Part shown: positions 16,798 to 25,737 of the stretch, piece by piece | How positions within the stretch are numbered: position 1 is the stretch's first letter | Layout of the letters: every line of letters begins with the position of its first letter | NCBI RefSeq assembly: GCF_030409335.1 | Contig: NZ_JAUFPN010000038.1 | Coordinates: forward strand, 1 to 64,000 | DNA from: Paeniroseomonas aquatica | GTDB lineage: Bacteria; Pseudomonadota; Alphaproteobacteria; Acetobacterales; Acetobacteraceae | Length of the DNA stretch: 64,000 nucleotides | Direction: 5' to 3' | The notes under the pieces: model-generated | What the model was told of the DNA's origin: nothing | The model's database searches: none | The model's input: only the letters and a program-made list of their open reading frames with translations | Position numbers and translations under genes: made by a program

Positions 16798-17595
16798 GTG
16801 GACGACAAGGACCCGATACTGTTCGATCTGGATGCGGAGAGCGGGGTGGCGACGCTCACCCTCAACCGCCCGGACCGCTTCAACGCCTTCAACCGGCCGA
16901 TGCTGCTGCGCTGGCGCGAATGCCTCGACCGCGTCGAGCGCGACGGCGCCATCCGCGCCCTGGTGGTGACCGGGGCCGGCCGCGCCTTCTGCGCCGGCGG
17001 CGAGATGGACGAGCTGGAATCCTTCCTCGATGCCTCCTCCGAGGATCGCAAGGGCTTCCTGTGGGACAGCGTCCACCCGATCGCGCTGACCCTCGAGCGC
17101 ATCGACCGCCCGGTGATCGCCGCGCTCAACGGCACGGCGCGCGGCGCCGGGCTCGACATGGCGCTGATGTGCGACATCAGGATCGCCGACCGCGGCGTGC
17201 TGCTGGCCGAGAGCTACATCGCCATGGGGCTGATGCCGGGCGATGGCGGCAGCTGGTTCCTGCCGCGCCTGGTCGGCGTGCCGAAGGCGCTGGAACTGCT
17301 GTGGACCGGCGATGCCATCGCCGCCGAGGAGGCGGAGCGCATCGGCCTCGTCAACCGCGCCGTGGCCGACGGGCAGGCGCTGGCAGAGGCGCGCGCGCTC
17401 GCCGCGCGCATCGCCCGCCAGCCCGCCGCCGCCATCCGCTTCACCAAGCGCGCGGTGCAGCAGGGGATGCGGATGGACCTGCGCGCGCATCTCGACATGG
17501 TGTCCTCGCACATGGCGGTGCTCGAGGACATGCCCGACTTCGCCGAGCGGGTGCGCGCCTTCAAGGCGCGCCGGCAGGCGCCGCGAGGCGGGTGA
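16798..17595 (+). CDS. enoyl-CoA hydratase/isomerase family protein
   Basis: A 265-residue crotonase starting at GTG 16798 (VDDKDPILFDLD). It has FCAGGEMDE and NGTARGAGLD at the oxyanion-hole sites. Of the two hydratase acids, the second is present (E166 in ALELLWTG) but the first is Y140 (AESYIAMG). A single retained Glu is more usual in isomerases or in hydratases of bulky substrates. It is the last gene of the ten-gene plus operon, and its 3' end overlaps the convergent CoA-transferase gene by 35 bases. Confidence 0.88.
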   Translation: MDDKDPILFDLDAESGVATLTLNRPDRFNAFNRPMLLRWRECLDRVERDGAIRALVVTGAGRAFCAGGEMDELESFLDASSEDRKGFLWDSVHPIALTLERIDRPVIAALNGTARGAGLDMALMCDIRIADRGVLLAESYIAMGLMPGDGGSWFLPRLVGVPKALELLWTGDAIAAEEAERIGLVNRAVADGQALAEARALAARIARQPAAAIRFTKRAVQQGMRMDLRAHLDMVSSHMAVLEDMPDFAERVRAFKARRQAPRGG

Positions 17596-18784
17596 CGCCG
17601 GCCTCGGCGAGGGCGGCGATCTCCTCCTCGGCGTAGCCGAGCTCGGCGAGCAGCTCCGCGCTGTGCTCGCCGAGCCGCGGCGCGTGGCGGCGGATCGCCG
17701 GCGGCGTCGCGCTCCAGTTGGCGGCGGGCGGGCGCATGGCGCGGACGCGCCCCTCGCTCGGGTGGTCGGTCCAGCGGAACATGCCGACCTGCGCGAGGTG
17801 CGGATCATCGAGCAGCGTCTCGAGCGTGTTGAGCGGCGTCGCCGGGATGTCGGCGCGCTCGAAGGCGGCCAGCCAGTCGGCGGTGCTGCGGTGGCGCAGC
17901 TCCTCCTCGAGCATGGCGTGGATCTCGCGCGCATGGATGGTGCGGCTGGTCAGGCTGGCGAAGCGCGGGTCGCGCTCCATCACCTCGGGCCGGCCGACCA
18001 GTTCGAAGAAGCTGCGCCAGTGGCGGTCGGTATAGACCATGGCGCAGACATAGCCGTCGGTCGTCGCGTAGGGGTGGCGCTCGGGCGCGAGGGAACGCGG
18101 ATAGCCCGGGTGGCCGACCGGCGGGTCATAGGCGAGACCGCCCATGTGGTCGCCGAGCACGAGCTGGGTGACGGTTTCGAACATCGGCACCTCGATCGCC
18201 TGGCCTTCGCCGGTGCGGCCGCGATGCACCAGGGCGCCGAGCGCTGCATTGGCGACGGTGGCGCCGACATGGCGGTCCATGATGGCGAGCGGGATGTAGC
18301 GCGGCACGCCGTCCCCCGCCAGGGCGATCAGCGAGGGGACCGAGGCGATGCCCTGGATCAGGTCGTCGAAGGCCGGGCGCGCGGCATAGGGGCCGTCCTG
18401 GCCGAAGCCGACGGCGGCGACGTAGATGAGGCGCGGATTGGCCGCGCGCACCGCCTCGGCGCCGAGGCCGAGCCGCGCCATCGCCGCGGGGCGGATGTTG
18501 GTGATCAGCACGTCGGCGCGCCCGGCGAGACGCAGCAGCGCGGCCCGGCCTTCCGCGCGCTTGAGGTCGAGCACGAGGCTGCGCTTGTTGCGGTTGGCGT
18601 TGAGGAAGAGCGGCCCCATGCCGGGATTCCGCATCGGCCCGATGCCGCGCACGGAATCGCCTTCGGGCGGCTCGACCTTGATCACGTCGGCGCCCATGTC
18701 GCCGAGGATCTGCGCGGCGACAGGCCCCATCAGGACCGAGGAGAGATCGAGCACGCGAATACCGTCGAGCGCCGCAACGGCCAT
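17561..18784 (-). CDS. CaiB/BaiF (family III) CoA-transferase
   Basis: A 407-residue CoA-transferase with catalytic Asp D140 in AFDDLIQG. The blocks GADVIKVEPPEGD and NANRNKRSLVLDLKR are near residues 31-76, and HAPRLGEHSAELL is at the C-terminus. It closely resembles the proteins at 8776 and 20725. The gene is transcribed alone on the minus strand, overlapping the convergent crotonase by 35 bases at its 3' end and diverging from the Bug gene at 18901 over a 116-base gap, in which no clear operator is visible. Together with that Bug gene it repeats the CoA-transferase/receptor pairing seen elsewhere in the window. Confidence 0.92.
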   Translation of the reverse strand: MAVAALDGIRVLDLSSVLMGPVAAQILGDMGADVIKVEPPEGDSVRGIGPMRNPGMGPLFLNANRNKRSLVLDLKRAEGRAALLRLAGRADVLITNIRPAAMARLGLGAEAVRAANPRLIYVAAVGFGQDGPYAARPAFDDLIQGIASVPSLIALAGDGVPRYIPLAIMDRHVGATVANAALGALVHRGRTGEGQAIEVPMFETVTQLVLGDHMGGLAYDPPVGHPGYPRSLAPERHPYATTDGYVCAMVYTDRHWRSFFELVGRPEVMERDPRFASLTSRTIHAREIHAMLEEELRHRSTADWLAAFERADIPATPLNTLETLLDDPHLAQVGMFRWTDHPSEGRVRAMRPPAANWSATPPAIRRHAPRLGEHSAELLAELGYAEEEIAALAEAGVTRLAAPAGAP

Positions 18785-18900
18785 GGAGTCTTCCTTCCCC
18801 TGATGCAGGCCGGCGGCGACGCTGGACGCACGCGCGCCGGCTTCCGTAGTGTGCAGGCGCGGCGCGCGACGCGCCAGCCAATGCGGAGAGGAAACCTGCC

Positions 18901-19884
18901 ATGCACCCGTCGCGACGCGCGATCCTGCTGTCCATGCCCGGCCTTGCCGCGGCGCGCGCCGGCCTCGCGCAGACGGCCGCCGCCTATCCCGCGCGCGCGG
19001 TGCGCGTGGTCATTCCCTCGGCGCCCGGGGGGCTGACCGACGGCTTCGTGCGGCTGGTCGGCGACGCGATGCAGCAGGCCTGGGGGCAGCCCTTCGTGAT
19101 GGACCACAGGCCGGGCGCGGGCGGCATCGTCGGCACCGAGCATGTGGCGCGCGCGGCGCCGGACGGACACACGCTGCTGATGGGCAATATCGGCCCGCTG
19201 GGCATCAATCCCGGCCTCTATCCGCGCCTGCCCTACGACGCCGCGCGCGACCTCGCGCCGGTCTCGCTGGTCGCCGTCTATCCGAACGTGCTGGTGGTCA
19301 ACCCCGCGGTGCCGGCGCGCAACGTCGCCGAGCTGGTGGCGCTGGCCAAGGCGCGGCCCGGCGCGCTGCGCTTCGCCTCGGCGGGGATCGGGCAGTCGCA
19401 GCATCTCTCGGGCGAGATGTTCAACGTGACCGCCGGGGTGCAGATGACTCATGTGCCCTATCGCGGCACCGGTCCGGCGCTGTCGGACGTGATAGGCGGC
19501 CATGTCGAGATGATGTTCAGCAACCTGCCGCCGGCGGTGGAGGCGATCCGTGCCGGGCGGCTGCGCGCCCTCGGCGTCACCGGCACCGCGCGCAGCGCGG
19601 TGCTGCCCGAGGTGCCGACCATCGCCGAGGCCGGCGTGCCCGGCTATGAGGTGTTCTCCTGGATCGCGCTGGTCGGCCCCGCCGGCATGCCCGGCGAGAT
19701 CGTCGCCAGGCTGCACGCCGAGACCGCGCGGGTGGCGCGGACCGAGGAGGCGGGCCGCTACTACCTCTCCCTCGGCGCCGAGCCGCGCACGGAGCTGAGC
19801 CCGGAGCAGGCCGGCGCCTACATGCAGCGCGAGCGCGAGCGCTGGGCGGAGCTGATCCGCCGCGCCGACATCCGCCCGGAATAG
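18901..19884 (+). CDS. Bug-family solute receptor
   Basis: A 327-residue receptor with signal MHPSRRAILLSMPGLAAARAG (cut near LAQTAAA). It has SAPGGLTDGFVRLVGD in place of the common PGGxxD(I/V) loop, and a second block GQPFVMDHRPGAGG with Asp-His instead of Glu-Asn. These changes occur in a subgroup also represented at 33507 and 34555 and suggest a different ligand. A purine-rich GGAGAGGAAA precedes the start. It lies divergent from a CoA-transferase gene and 106 bases upstream of the GntR gene. Confidence 0.92.
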   Translation: MHPSRRAILLSMPGLAAARAGLAQTAAAYPARAVRVVIPSAPGGLTDGFVRLVGDAMQQAWGQPFVMDHRPGAGGIVGTEHVARAAPDGHTLLMGNIGPLGINPGLYPRLPYDAARDLAPVSLVAVYPNVLVVNPAVPARNVAELVALAKARPGALRFASAGIGQSQHLSGEMFNVTAGVQMTHVPYRGTGPALSDVIGGHVEMMFSNLPPAVEAIRAGRLRALGVTGTARSAVLPEVPTIAEAGVPGYEVFSWIALVGPAGMPGEIVARLHAETARVARTEEAGRYYLSLGAEPRTELSPEQAGAYMQRERERWAELIRRADIRPE

Positions 19885-19931
19885 CCGCCGCCGCGCCCCT
19901 TGCCGCGTGCCGGGGCGCATGCGATCCTGAT

Positions 19932-19946
19932 TGCTCCAATGATTGA
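19932..19946. promoter_or_regulatory. predicted GntR operator upstream of the gntR gene
   Basis: TGCTCCAATGATTGA at 19932-19946 contains the dyad CAATgATTG and lies 44 bases upstream of the GntR start codon. The same 15 bases with two G/C swaps occur at 44620-44634, in the divergent promoter of the liu-like cluster. AT-rich motifs are rare here, so the repeat is unlikely to be chance. The simplest reading is an autoregulatory site for the FCD-type GntR protein encoded just downstream. Confidence 0.55.
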
Positions 19947-19990
19947 CCGCGGCGCCCATGGCGGCGCCGCGGCGTGATGGGTGGACGTCG

Positions 19991-20728
19991 ATGCGGCTGA
20001 CCGAAGTCAAGACGCAGCGCGCCTTCGAGGCGATATCGAGCCAGATCACCGAACGGATCCGCCGCGGTGAACTGCGCGCGGGCGACCGCCTGCCCAATGA
20101 GCGCGAACTCGCCGACGCCTTCGCGGTCAGCCGCCATGCGGTGCGCGAGGCGCTGCGCTCGATGGAATCGGTCGGGCTGCTGCATCTCCGCAAGGGGGCG
20201 ACCGGGGGCGCCTTCGTCTCGGGCGGGCGGCCCGAGGCGGTGGCCGAGGCGATGCGCGGCATGTTCTATGTCGGCGGCATCTCGCTGGCGGAACTGACCG
20301 AGGCGCGGCTCGAGATCGAGACGGCAGTGCTGCGGCTCGTCTGCGGCAGACTCGACGAGGCCGGGCTCGCGCTGCTCGAGGACAACGTCGCCGCCGCCGA
20401 GCGCGCCACCGAGGCGGGCGACAACGCCGCCAAGGTGACGCTGAACATCCGCTTCCACGAATTGCTCGCCACCCTGACCGGCAACACGGTGCTGGTGGTG
20501 ATGATGAAGGCGCTGCTCGACATCCTGCGCGAATTCGCCCAGCGCGTCGGGCCGGTGACGCAGATGGACGTCATCGCCTCCCGCCGGCGGCTGCTGCACC
20601 ACCTGCGCGCCGGGCGGCAGGACAGCGCCGTGGCCGAGCTGGTCCGCTGCCTGCGCGCGGTGCACCGTCACTACCTCGGCGCGCTGAAGGGGCGCGGGGC
20701 CGCCGCGCCGGGGATGCCGGGGCGATGA
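19991..20728 (+). CDS. GntR-family regulator, FadR/FCD subgroup
   Basis: A 245-residue regulator with an N-terminal winged helix (residues about 8-75: ERIRRGELRAGDRLPNEREL, then AVSRHAVREALRSMESVGLL). A C-terminal all-helical FCD domain (about 95-225) carries the metal/ligand residues in LTEARLEIE and FHELLATLTGN. FCD regulators usually respond to organic acids. ATG 19991 is preferred over ATG 19943, since the latter would translate the predicted operator region and adds a low-complexity leader. The stop overlaps the next CoA-transferase start as ATGA, so it regulates at least this operon; a matching site at 44620 suggests it also controls the liu-like cluster. Confidence 0.92.
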   Translation: MRLTEVKTQRAFEAISSQITERIRRGELRAGDRLPNERELADAFAVSRHAVREALRSMESVGLLHLRKGATGGAFVSGGRPEAVAEAMRGMFYVGGISLAELTEARLEIETAVLRLVCGRLDEAGLALLEDNVAAAERATEAGDNAAKVTLNIRFHELLATLTGNTVLVVMMKALLDILREFAQRVGPVTQMDVIASRRRLLHHLRAGRQDSAVAELVRCLRAVHRHYLGALKGRGAAAPGMPGR

Positions 20729-21930
20729 GCGCGCCCGCCGCCGCGTCCGGCCCGCTGGCGGGGATGCGGATCCTCGACCTCAGCACGCTGATCGTCGGGC
20801 CCTATGCGACGCAGATCCTCGGCGACTACGGCGCCGACATCATCAAGGTCGAGGCGCCGGACGGCGACATCATGCGAAACTCCGGGCCGGGGCGCGGGGC
20901 GGGGATGGGGCACATGTTCCTCCATGCCAACCGTAACAAGCGCTCGGTGGTGCTCGACCTCAAGCGGGAGGAAGGGCGGCAGGCGGTGCTCGCGCTCGCG
21001 CGCGGGGCGGATGCGCTGATCTACAACCTTCGGCCGGCGGCGATGGACAGGCTCGGGCTCGGGCACGACGCGGTGGCCGCGGTCAATCCCGGCATCGTCT
21101 ATGCGGGCGCCTTCGGCTTCAGCCAGCGCGGCCCCTATGCCGACCGGCCGGCCTATGACGACCTGATCCAGGGCATGGCGGGCATCGCCTCGCTGTCGGC
21201 GATCGCGGCGGGGGAGCCGCGCTACGCGCCGCTGGTGCTGGCCGACCGGGTGGTGGCGCTGCAACTGGCCAATGCGGTGCTCGGCGCGCTGCTGCACCGG
21301 GCGCGGACCGGGCGCGGCCAGCGGGTGGACGTGCCGATGTTCGAGGGGCTGCTCGAACTCGTGCTGGGGGAGCATCTCGCCGGCCTTGCCTTCCGCCCGG
21401 CGGAGGGGCCCTTCGGCCATGCCCGCAGCCTGTCGCGGGAGCGGCGGCCCTTCCGCACCGCCGACGGCCATGTCTGCCTGCTGCTCTACAACGACGCGCA
21501 GTGGCGCCGCTTCCTCGGCTGCATCGGCCGGTCCGAACTGATGGAGGATGCGCGCTTCGCCACCTATGCCGAGCGGATGCGGCATGTGGACGTGGTCTAT
21601 GGCTTTCTCGCCGAGACGCTGGCCGCGCGCTCGACCGAGGAATGGCTGGCGCTGCTGGCCGAGGCCGACGTGCCGGTGGCGCGCATGGCCGCCATCCCCG
21701 ACCTGCTCGAGGACGAGCACCTGCGCGCGATCGGCTATTTCCGTGAGATGGAGCATCCGAGCGAGGGCGCCATCCTCGGCCTCGCGGTGCCGTCGGAATG
21801 GTCGGATTCGCCGCCCTCCATCCGCCGCCACGCGCCGCAGCTCGGCGAGCATACCGAGGAAGTGCTGCGCGAGGCCGGGCTCGACGCCGAGGCGATCGCC
21901 CGGCTTTCCAAACCCACCGAGAAGACTTGA
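20725..21930 (+). CDS. CaiB/BaiF (family III) CoA-transferase
   Basis: A 401-residue CoA-transferase with catalytic Asp D145 in AYDDLIQG. GADIIKVEAPDGD and NRNKRSVVLDLKREE are at the usual places, and the C-terminal signature HAPQLGEHTEEVL is present. It is a close relative of the proteins at 8776 and 17561. It is translationally coupled to the GntR regulator (ATGA) and followed five bases later by a thioesterase gene. CoA transfer onto a substrate and hydrolysis of dead-end thioesters would then be co-expressed (inference). Confidence 0.92.
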   Translation: MSAPAAASGPLAGMRILDLSTLIVGPYATQILGDYGADIIKVEAPDGDIMRNSGPGRGAGMGHMFLHANRNKRSVVLDLKREEGRQAVLALARGADALIYNLRPAAMDRLGLGHDAVAAVNPGIVYAGAFGFSQRGPYADRPAYDDLIQGMAGIASLSAIAAGEPRYAPLVLADRVVALQLANAVLGALLHRARTGRGQRVDVPMFEGLLELVLGEHLAGLAFRPAEGPFGHARSLSRERRPFRTADGHVCLLLYNDAQWRRFLGCIGRSELMEDARFATYAERMRHVDVVYGFLAETLAARSTEEWLALLAEADVPVARMAAIPDLLEDEHLRAIGYFREMEHPSEGAILGLAVPSEWSDSPPSIRRHAPQLGEHTEEVLREAGLDAEAIARLSKPTEKT

Positions 21931-21935
21931 GGGAC

Positions 21936-22331
21936 ATGGACCGCGACACGCTCGCCGAACGCATCGTCAGGGCGCCCTTCCACCGCTGGCTCGGCCTCGA
22001 GGTCGAGAAGGCGGACGCGACCGGCGTCGAACTCGTCATGCCCTGGCGCGGGGAGATCGTCAGCCGCGCCGATCCGCCCATCATGCATGGCGGGGTGGTG
22101 GCGGCGCTGATCGACACCGCCGGCCTCTATGCCGTGCTCGCGGCGGGCGGCAGCGCCATCGGCACGGCCTACATGCATGTGGACTACCACCGCCCGGTGG
22201 TCAGCGGCACGGTGCGGGTGCGCGCGCGCGCGCTCAAGCTCGGGCGCCGCATCTCGGTGGCCGAGGCGATGGTCTATGGCGAGGGGCCGGAGCCGCTGGC
22301 CAGCGGTCGCGGCGGCTATTTCCCGCCATGA
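21936..22331 (+). CDS. PaaI-type hot-dog acyl-CoA thioesterase
   Basis: A 131-residue single hot-dog domain protein of the PaaI/YdiI group. It has PIMHGGVVAALIDTAG near residues 47-63, the HGG helix start typical of these thioesterases, and a C-terminal strand region. It would hydrolyse acyl-CoA, recycling CoA from stalled intermediates. GAGGGAC stands directly before ATG 21936. It sits between two CoA-transferase genes, 5 bases after one and 19 before the other, so all are in one transcript. Confidence 0.88.
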   Translation: MDRDTLAERIVRAPFHRWLGLEVEKADATGVELVMPWRGEIVSRADPPIMHGGVVAALIDTAGLYAVLAAGGSAIGTAYMHVDYHRPVVSGTVRVRARALKLGRRISVAEAMVYGEGPEPLASGRGGYFPP

Positions 22332-22350
22332 ACGGCGGACGGAAGGACGC

Positions 22351-23529
22351 ATGACGACGATGATGGGACTTGCCGGCACGCTGGCGGGCATCCGGGTACT
22401 CGATCTCAGCCAGGGCATCGCGGGGCCGCATTGCGGCTGCCTGCTCGGCGACCTCGGCGCCGATGTGGTGAAGATCGAGCCGCCGGAGGGCGACTGGGGC
22501 CGGCGCCTCGGCGCCGCGCCGGGGGAGGTCGGGCCCACCTTCCACAGCTTCAACCGCGGCAAGCGCAGCGTCATGCTCGACCTGCGGCAGGAGAGCGGGC
22601 GCGAGGCGGCGCGCGCCCTCGCCGCGCGCGCCGAGGTGGTGATCGAGAGCAACCGCCCCGGCGTGGCGCGGCGGCTCGGCCTCGACCATGCCACGCTGTC
22701 GGCCGGGCGGCCGGAGTTGATCTACGTGGCGGTGAGCGGCTTCGGCCAGGACGGCCCCTATGCCGAGCGGCCGGCGACCGATTCCATCGTGCAGGCCTTC
22801 ACCGGGCTGCCGCACGGCGCCAGCACCACCGGCGAGCCGCTGCGGATCCGCTTCGGCATCGTCGATGTCGGCGCCGGCGTCTATGCCAGCCAGGCGGTGC
22901 TGGCGGCGCTGCTGCTGCGCGCCCGCACCGGGCAGGGCGGGTTGCTCGACATCAACCTCGCCCATGTCTCCGCCGCGCTGCAGGCCTACAAGCTGGCCGA
23001 GGCGGCCGGACCCGCGGGCAGCGAGCCGCGCGAGCTGGTCGCGGGCATCGGCACCTATGCCACCGCCGATGGCCACCTGGTGGTGGCCGGCGTGCAGGAG
23101 CGGCATTTCGGCATCGTGCTCGACGTCGTCGGCCGCGCCGACCTGCGGAGCGATCCGCGCTTCGCCGAGCCCGGGGCGCGGCTGGCCAACCAGGCGGCGC
23201 TGCGCGGCCTGATCGCCGAGGCGATCCGCCGCAGGCCCACCGCCCATTGGGTGGCGGCGATGGGCGCGGCCGGGCTGCCCTGCCAGGAGTTGCTGACCTA
23301 TGGCCGCTTCCGCGAGGACCCGCATGTGCGCGCGGTGAACCTTGTGGAAGATGTCGCCTATGAGGGGCAATGGCCCCTGCCATCCGTGCGCTGCCCGGGC
23401 CTTCCGCAGGCGGAGTTCACGGCCCGCCGCGCCCCCGCGCTCGGCGAGCATACGCGCGAGATACTGGCCGAGGCGGGGCTCGGCCATCTGTCCGACGGCC
23501 CAACGCAGCACCAAGAGGTCATTCGATGA
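22351..23529 (+). CDS. CaiB/BaiF (family III) CoA-transferase
   Basis: A 392-residue CoA-transferase starting at ATG 22351 after GGAAGGAC. Catalytic Asp D144 lies in PATDSIVQAF, and GADVVKIEPPEGDWG and GFGQDGPYAERPA are intact. It belongs to a different branch from its upstream neighbour at 20725: it lacks the NRNKRS block, having NRGKRSVMLDL. Two unlike CoA-transferases in one operon suggest two acids or two steps. Its stop overlaps the start of the nitronate monooxygenase-like gene (ATGA). Confidence 0.92.
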   Translation: MTTMMGLAGTLAGIRVLDLSQGIAGPHCGCLLGDLGADVVKIEPPEGDWGRRLGAAPGEVGPTFHSFNRGKRSVMLDLRQESGREAARALAARAEVVIESNRPGVARRLGLDHATLSAGRPELIYVAVSGFGQDGPYAERPATDSIVQAFTGLPHGASTTGEPLRIRFGIVDVGAGVYASQAVLAALLLRARTGQGGLLDINLAHVSAALQAYKLAEAAGPAGSEPRELVAGIGTYATADGHLVVAGVQERHFGIVLDVVGRADLRSDPRFAEPGARLANQAALRGLIAEAIRRRPTAHWVAAMGAAGLPCQELLTYGRFREDPHVRAVNLVEDVAYEGQWPLPSVRCPGLPQAEFTARRAPALGEHTREILAEAGLGHLSDGPTQHQEVIR

Positions 23530-24653
23530 CGGCGAAACTCAAGGAACAGCTCGGCTACGACGCGCCGATCTTCGCCTTCAACCATTGCCGCGATGTGGTC
23601 GTGGAATGTACCCGCGCCGGCGGCTTCGGGGTGCTGGGCAGCAGCCTGTTCTCGCCCGAGGAGCTCGACCAGGAGCTGAACTGGATCGACCGGCATGTCG
23701 GCGACCGCAGCTATGGCGTCGATATCCTGATGACCTCCAACTACGACGAATCGACGCAGAAGGTGGCCGGGCCGCTCGCCGATTCGCTGCCCGAGGCGCA
23801 GCTGCGCTTCGTCGATGAGGTCCTGGCGCGCGAGGGCGTGCCCCCGCTGCCCGAGGAGATCGAGCGCGAGCGCCGCGCCTCCATGGCCGCCCGCGAGCGC
23901 TACATCACCCGCGAGGGCGTGCGCGCCCTGGTCGATGTGGTCTGGCGCCATCCCAAGGTGAAGCTGCTGGTCAGCGCGCTCGGCGTGCCGCCGGCGGACA
24001 TCATCGCCAAGACGCATGAGCGGGGCATGCTGGTGGGCGGCGTCTGCGGCGCGCCCGAGCACGCCGAGCGGCAATGCGCGGCGGGCGTGGACGTGCTGGT
24101 CGCGCAGGGCAGCGAGGCGGGCGGGCATACCGGCACGATCTCGACCATGGTGCTGGTGCCGCAGGTGGTGGATGTGGCGAAGGGCCGCGCCGCGGTGCTC
24201 GCCGCCGGCGGCATCGCCCGCGGCAGCCAGATGGCGGCGGCGATGGCGCTCGGCGCGGATGGGGTGTGGTGCGGCTCGGTCTGGCTGGTGACGCGGGAGA
24301 GCGACCTGCTGCCCAACCAGAAGGCGGTGCTGCTGAACTACCGCAGCCAGGACACCATCCAGAGCCGCAGCATGACCGGCAAGCCGGTGCGGATGAACCG
24401 AAGCCGCTACACCGACGCCTGGTCGGCCGCCGGCGCTCCGGCGACGCTGGCGCCGCCGATGCAGAAGGTGCTCTACGAATACGCCCGCAGTCGCATCGAC
24501 CGCGCCCAGCGCGACGACCTCTATTCCTACCCGGTCGGCCAGGTGATCGGCATGGTGCGGGAGGAGACCACGGTGCGCGAGGTGATGCTGCGGATGCAGA
24601 ACGAGTATCTCGAGACCTTGGAGCGCATGGGGCGGCAGACGGAATCAGCCTGA
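23526..24653 (+). CDS. nitronate monooxygenase-family flavoprotein (2-nitropropane dioxygenase-like)
   Basis: A 375-residue FMN TIM-barrel protein of the nitronate monooxygenase family. It has GSEAGGHTG (195-203, candidate catalytic H201), the phosphate-binding segment AAGGIARG (226-233) and GADGVWCGS. Known members oxidise alkyl nitronates, but many bacterial homologues sit in acyl-CoA or aromatic operons with untested roles, some likely enoyl-CoA reductase-like. It is coupled by ATGA to a CoA-transferase and is unusual in having a long helical insert rich in Glu and Arg (about residues 100-130). Function here is therefore open. Confidence 0.85.
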   Translation: MTAKLKEQLGYDAPIFAFNHCRDVVVECTRAGGFGVLGSSLFSPEELDQELNWIDRHVGDRSYGVDILMTSNYDESTQKVAGPLADSLPEAQLRFVDEVLAREGVPPLPEEIERERRASMAARERYITREGVRALVDVVWRHPKVKLLVSALGVPPADIIAKTHERGMLVGGVCGAPEHAERQCAAGVDVLVAQGSEAGGHTGTISTMVLVPQVVDVAKGRAAVLAAGGIARGSQMAAAMALGADGVWCGSVWLVTRESDLLPNQKAVLLNYRSQDTIQSRSMTGKPVRMNRSRYTDAWSAAGAPATLAPPMQKVLYEYARSRIDRAQRDDLYSYPVGQVIGMVREETTVREVMLRMQNEYLETLERMGRQTESA

Positions 24654-24661
24654 CGACGGCA

Positions 24662-24684
24662 GGCCGGCGCATGGCGCGCCGGCC
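24662..24684. terminator. 9-base-pair hairpin after the nitronate monooxygenase-like gene
   Basis: GGCCGGCGC (24662-24670) pairs perfectly with GCGCCGGCC (24676-24684) around a 5-base loop, starting 9 bases after the stop codon. There is no T-run, so it may be an mRNA-stabilising stem or a weak terminator before the next Bug gene. Confidence 0.45.
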
Positions 24685-24716
24685 CCCGGACATCGGGCCA
24701 AACGGGAGGAAGGAAG

Positions 24717-25700
24717 ATGACCATCAACAGGCGCGCCCTGATCGCGGGCGCTGGCGCGGCGATCGCCCCGGCATTGGCGCCGGCGGCCCTTGCCCAGGCC
24801 TATCCGGCGCGCCCGGTGCGCCTGATCGCGCCGATCCTGCCGGGCGGGGTGACCGACATCCTCGCACGGCTGTTCGCGCTGCGGCTGACCGAGCGCATGG
24901 GCGTGCCGGTGGTGGTCGAGAACAGGCCCGGCGCCGGTCTGATCATCGGCATGGAGCATGTCGCGCGCTCGGCGCCGGACGGCTACACCATCATCATCGC
25001 CAGCCAGGGCGCGATGGCGGTGAATGCCTCGCTCTTCGCCCGCCTGCCCTACGACACGCTGCGCGACTTCGCGCCGATCACCCAGGTGGTCGAGTTCCCG
25101 GTGATGCTGGTGGTCAAGCCGGACTTCCCGGCCGCCGACATCAACGCCTTCCTGGCGATGGCGCGGGCGCAGCCCGGCGCGCTGACCTTCGGGTCGGCCG
25201 GCATCGGCACCATCTCCCATCTCGGGATGGAACTGCTGAAGGCGCGGGCCAATGTCGATCTTACCCATGTGCCCTTCAACGGCGAGGCGCCGCCGCTGCA
25301 GGAGGTGATCGCCGGGCGCGTCTCGGCCCTGCTCGCGACCTTCGCCGTCGGCATGCCGGCGGTGCGCGGCGGGCAGGTGCGCGCGATCGGCATCGCCTCG
25401 CGCCGGCGCTCGGCGCTGGCGCCGGACATCCCGACCCTGGCCGAGACCGGCCTCGCGGATTTCTCCGTCACCGGCTGGTTCGGCATGCTGGCGCCCGCGG
25501 GCACGCCCCCGGCCGTGGTGGAGCGGCTGCACGGCGAATTCCTCGCCGTCCTCGCCGAACCGCAGAGCCGCGAGCGGCTGCTCGCCCTCGGCGTCGAGCC
25601 GCGGGGATCGGAATCGCCCGCCGCCTTCGGCCGCTTCATCGCCGAGGAGACCGCCCGCTGGCGGGAGGTGGTGACGCGCGCCGGCATCCGTGCCGGCTGA
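24717..25700 (+). CDS. Bug-family solute receptor
   Basis: A 327-residue receptor with signal MTINRRALIAGAGAAIAPA (cut near ALAQA). It shows the loops ILPGGVTDILARLFAL and GVPVVVENRPGAG and the block HVPFNGEAPPLQEVIAG; the Phe-Asn-Gly there replaces the usual Tyr-Arg-Gly, so the ligand contacts differ from the other receptors here. GGGAGGAAGG precedes the start. It is followed 37 bases later by a crotonase gene and then two CoA-ligase genes, suggesting a transport-activation unit. Confidence 0.93.
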   Translation: MTINRRALIAGAGAAIAPALAPAALAQAYPARPVRLIAPILPGGVTDILARLFALRLTERMGVPVVVENRPGAGLIIGMEHVARSAPDGYTIIIASQGAMAVNASLFARLPYDTLRDFAPITQVVEFPVMLVVKPDFPAADINAFLAMARAQPGALTFGSAGIGTISHLGMELLKARANVDLTHVPFNGEAPPLQEVIAGRVSALLATFAVGMPAVRGGQVRAIGIASRRRSALAPDIPTLAETGLADFSVTGWFGMLAPAGTPPAVVERLHGEFLAVLAEPQSRERLLALGVEPRGSESPAAFGRFIAEETARWREVVTRAGIRAG

Positions 25701-25737
25701 GACCCGCCCCCGCCCCGCCACAGGAGGAAACAACGAG

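Noticed and set aside
22333-22350. A separate promoter for the CoA-transferase at 22351
   Set aside because: The 19-base gap holds only a ribosome site (GGAAGG); the gene is best read as part of the operon from 19991.
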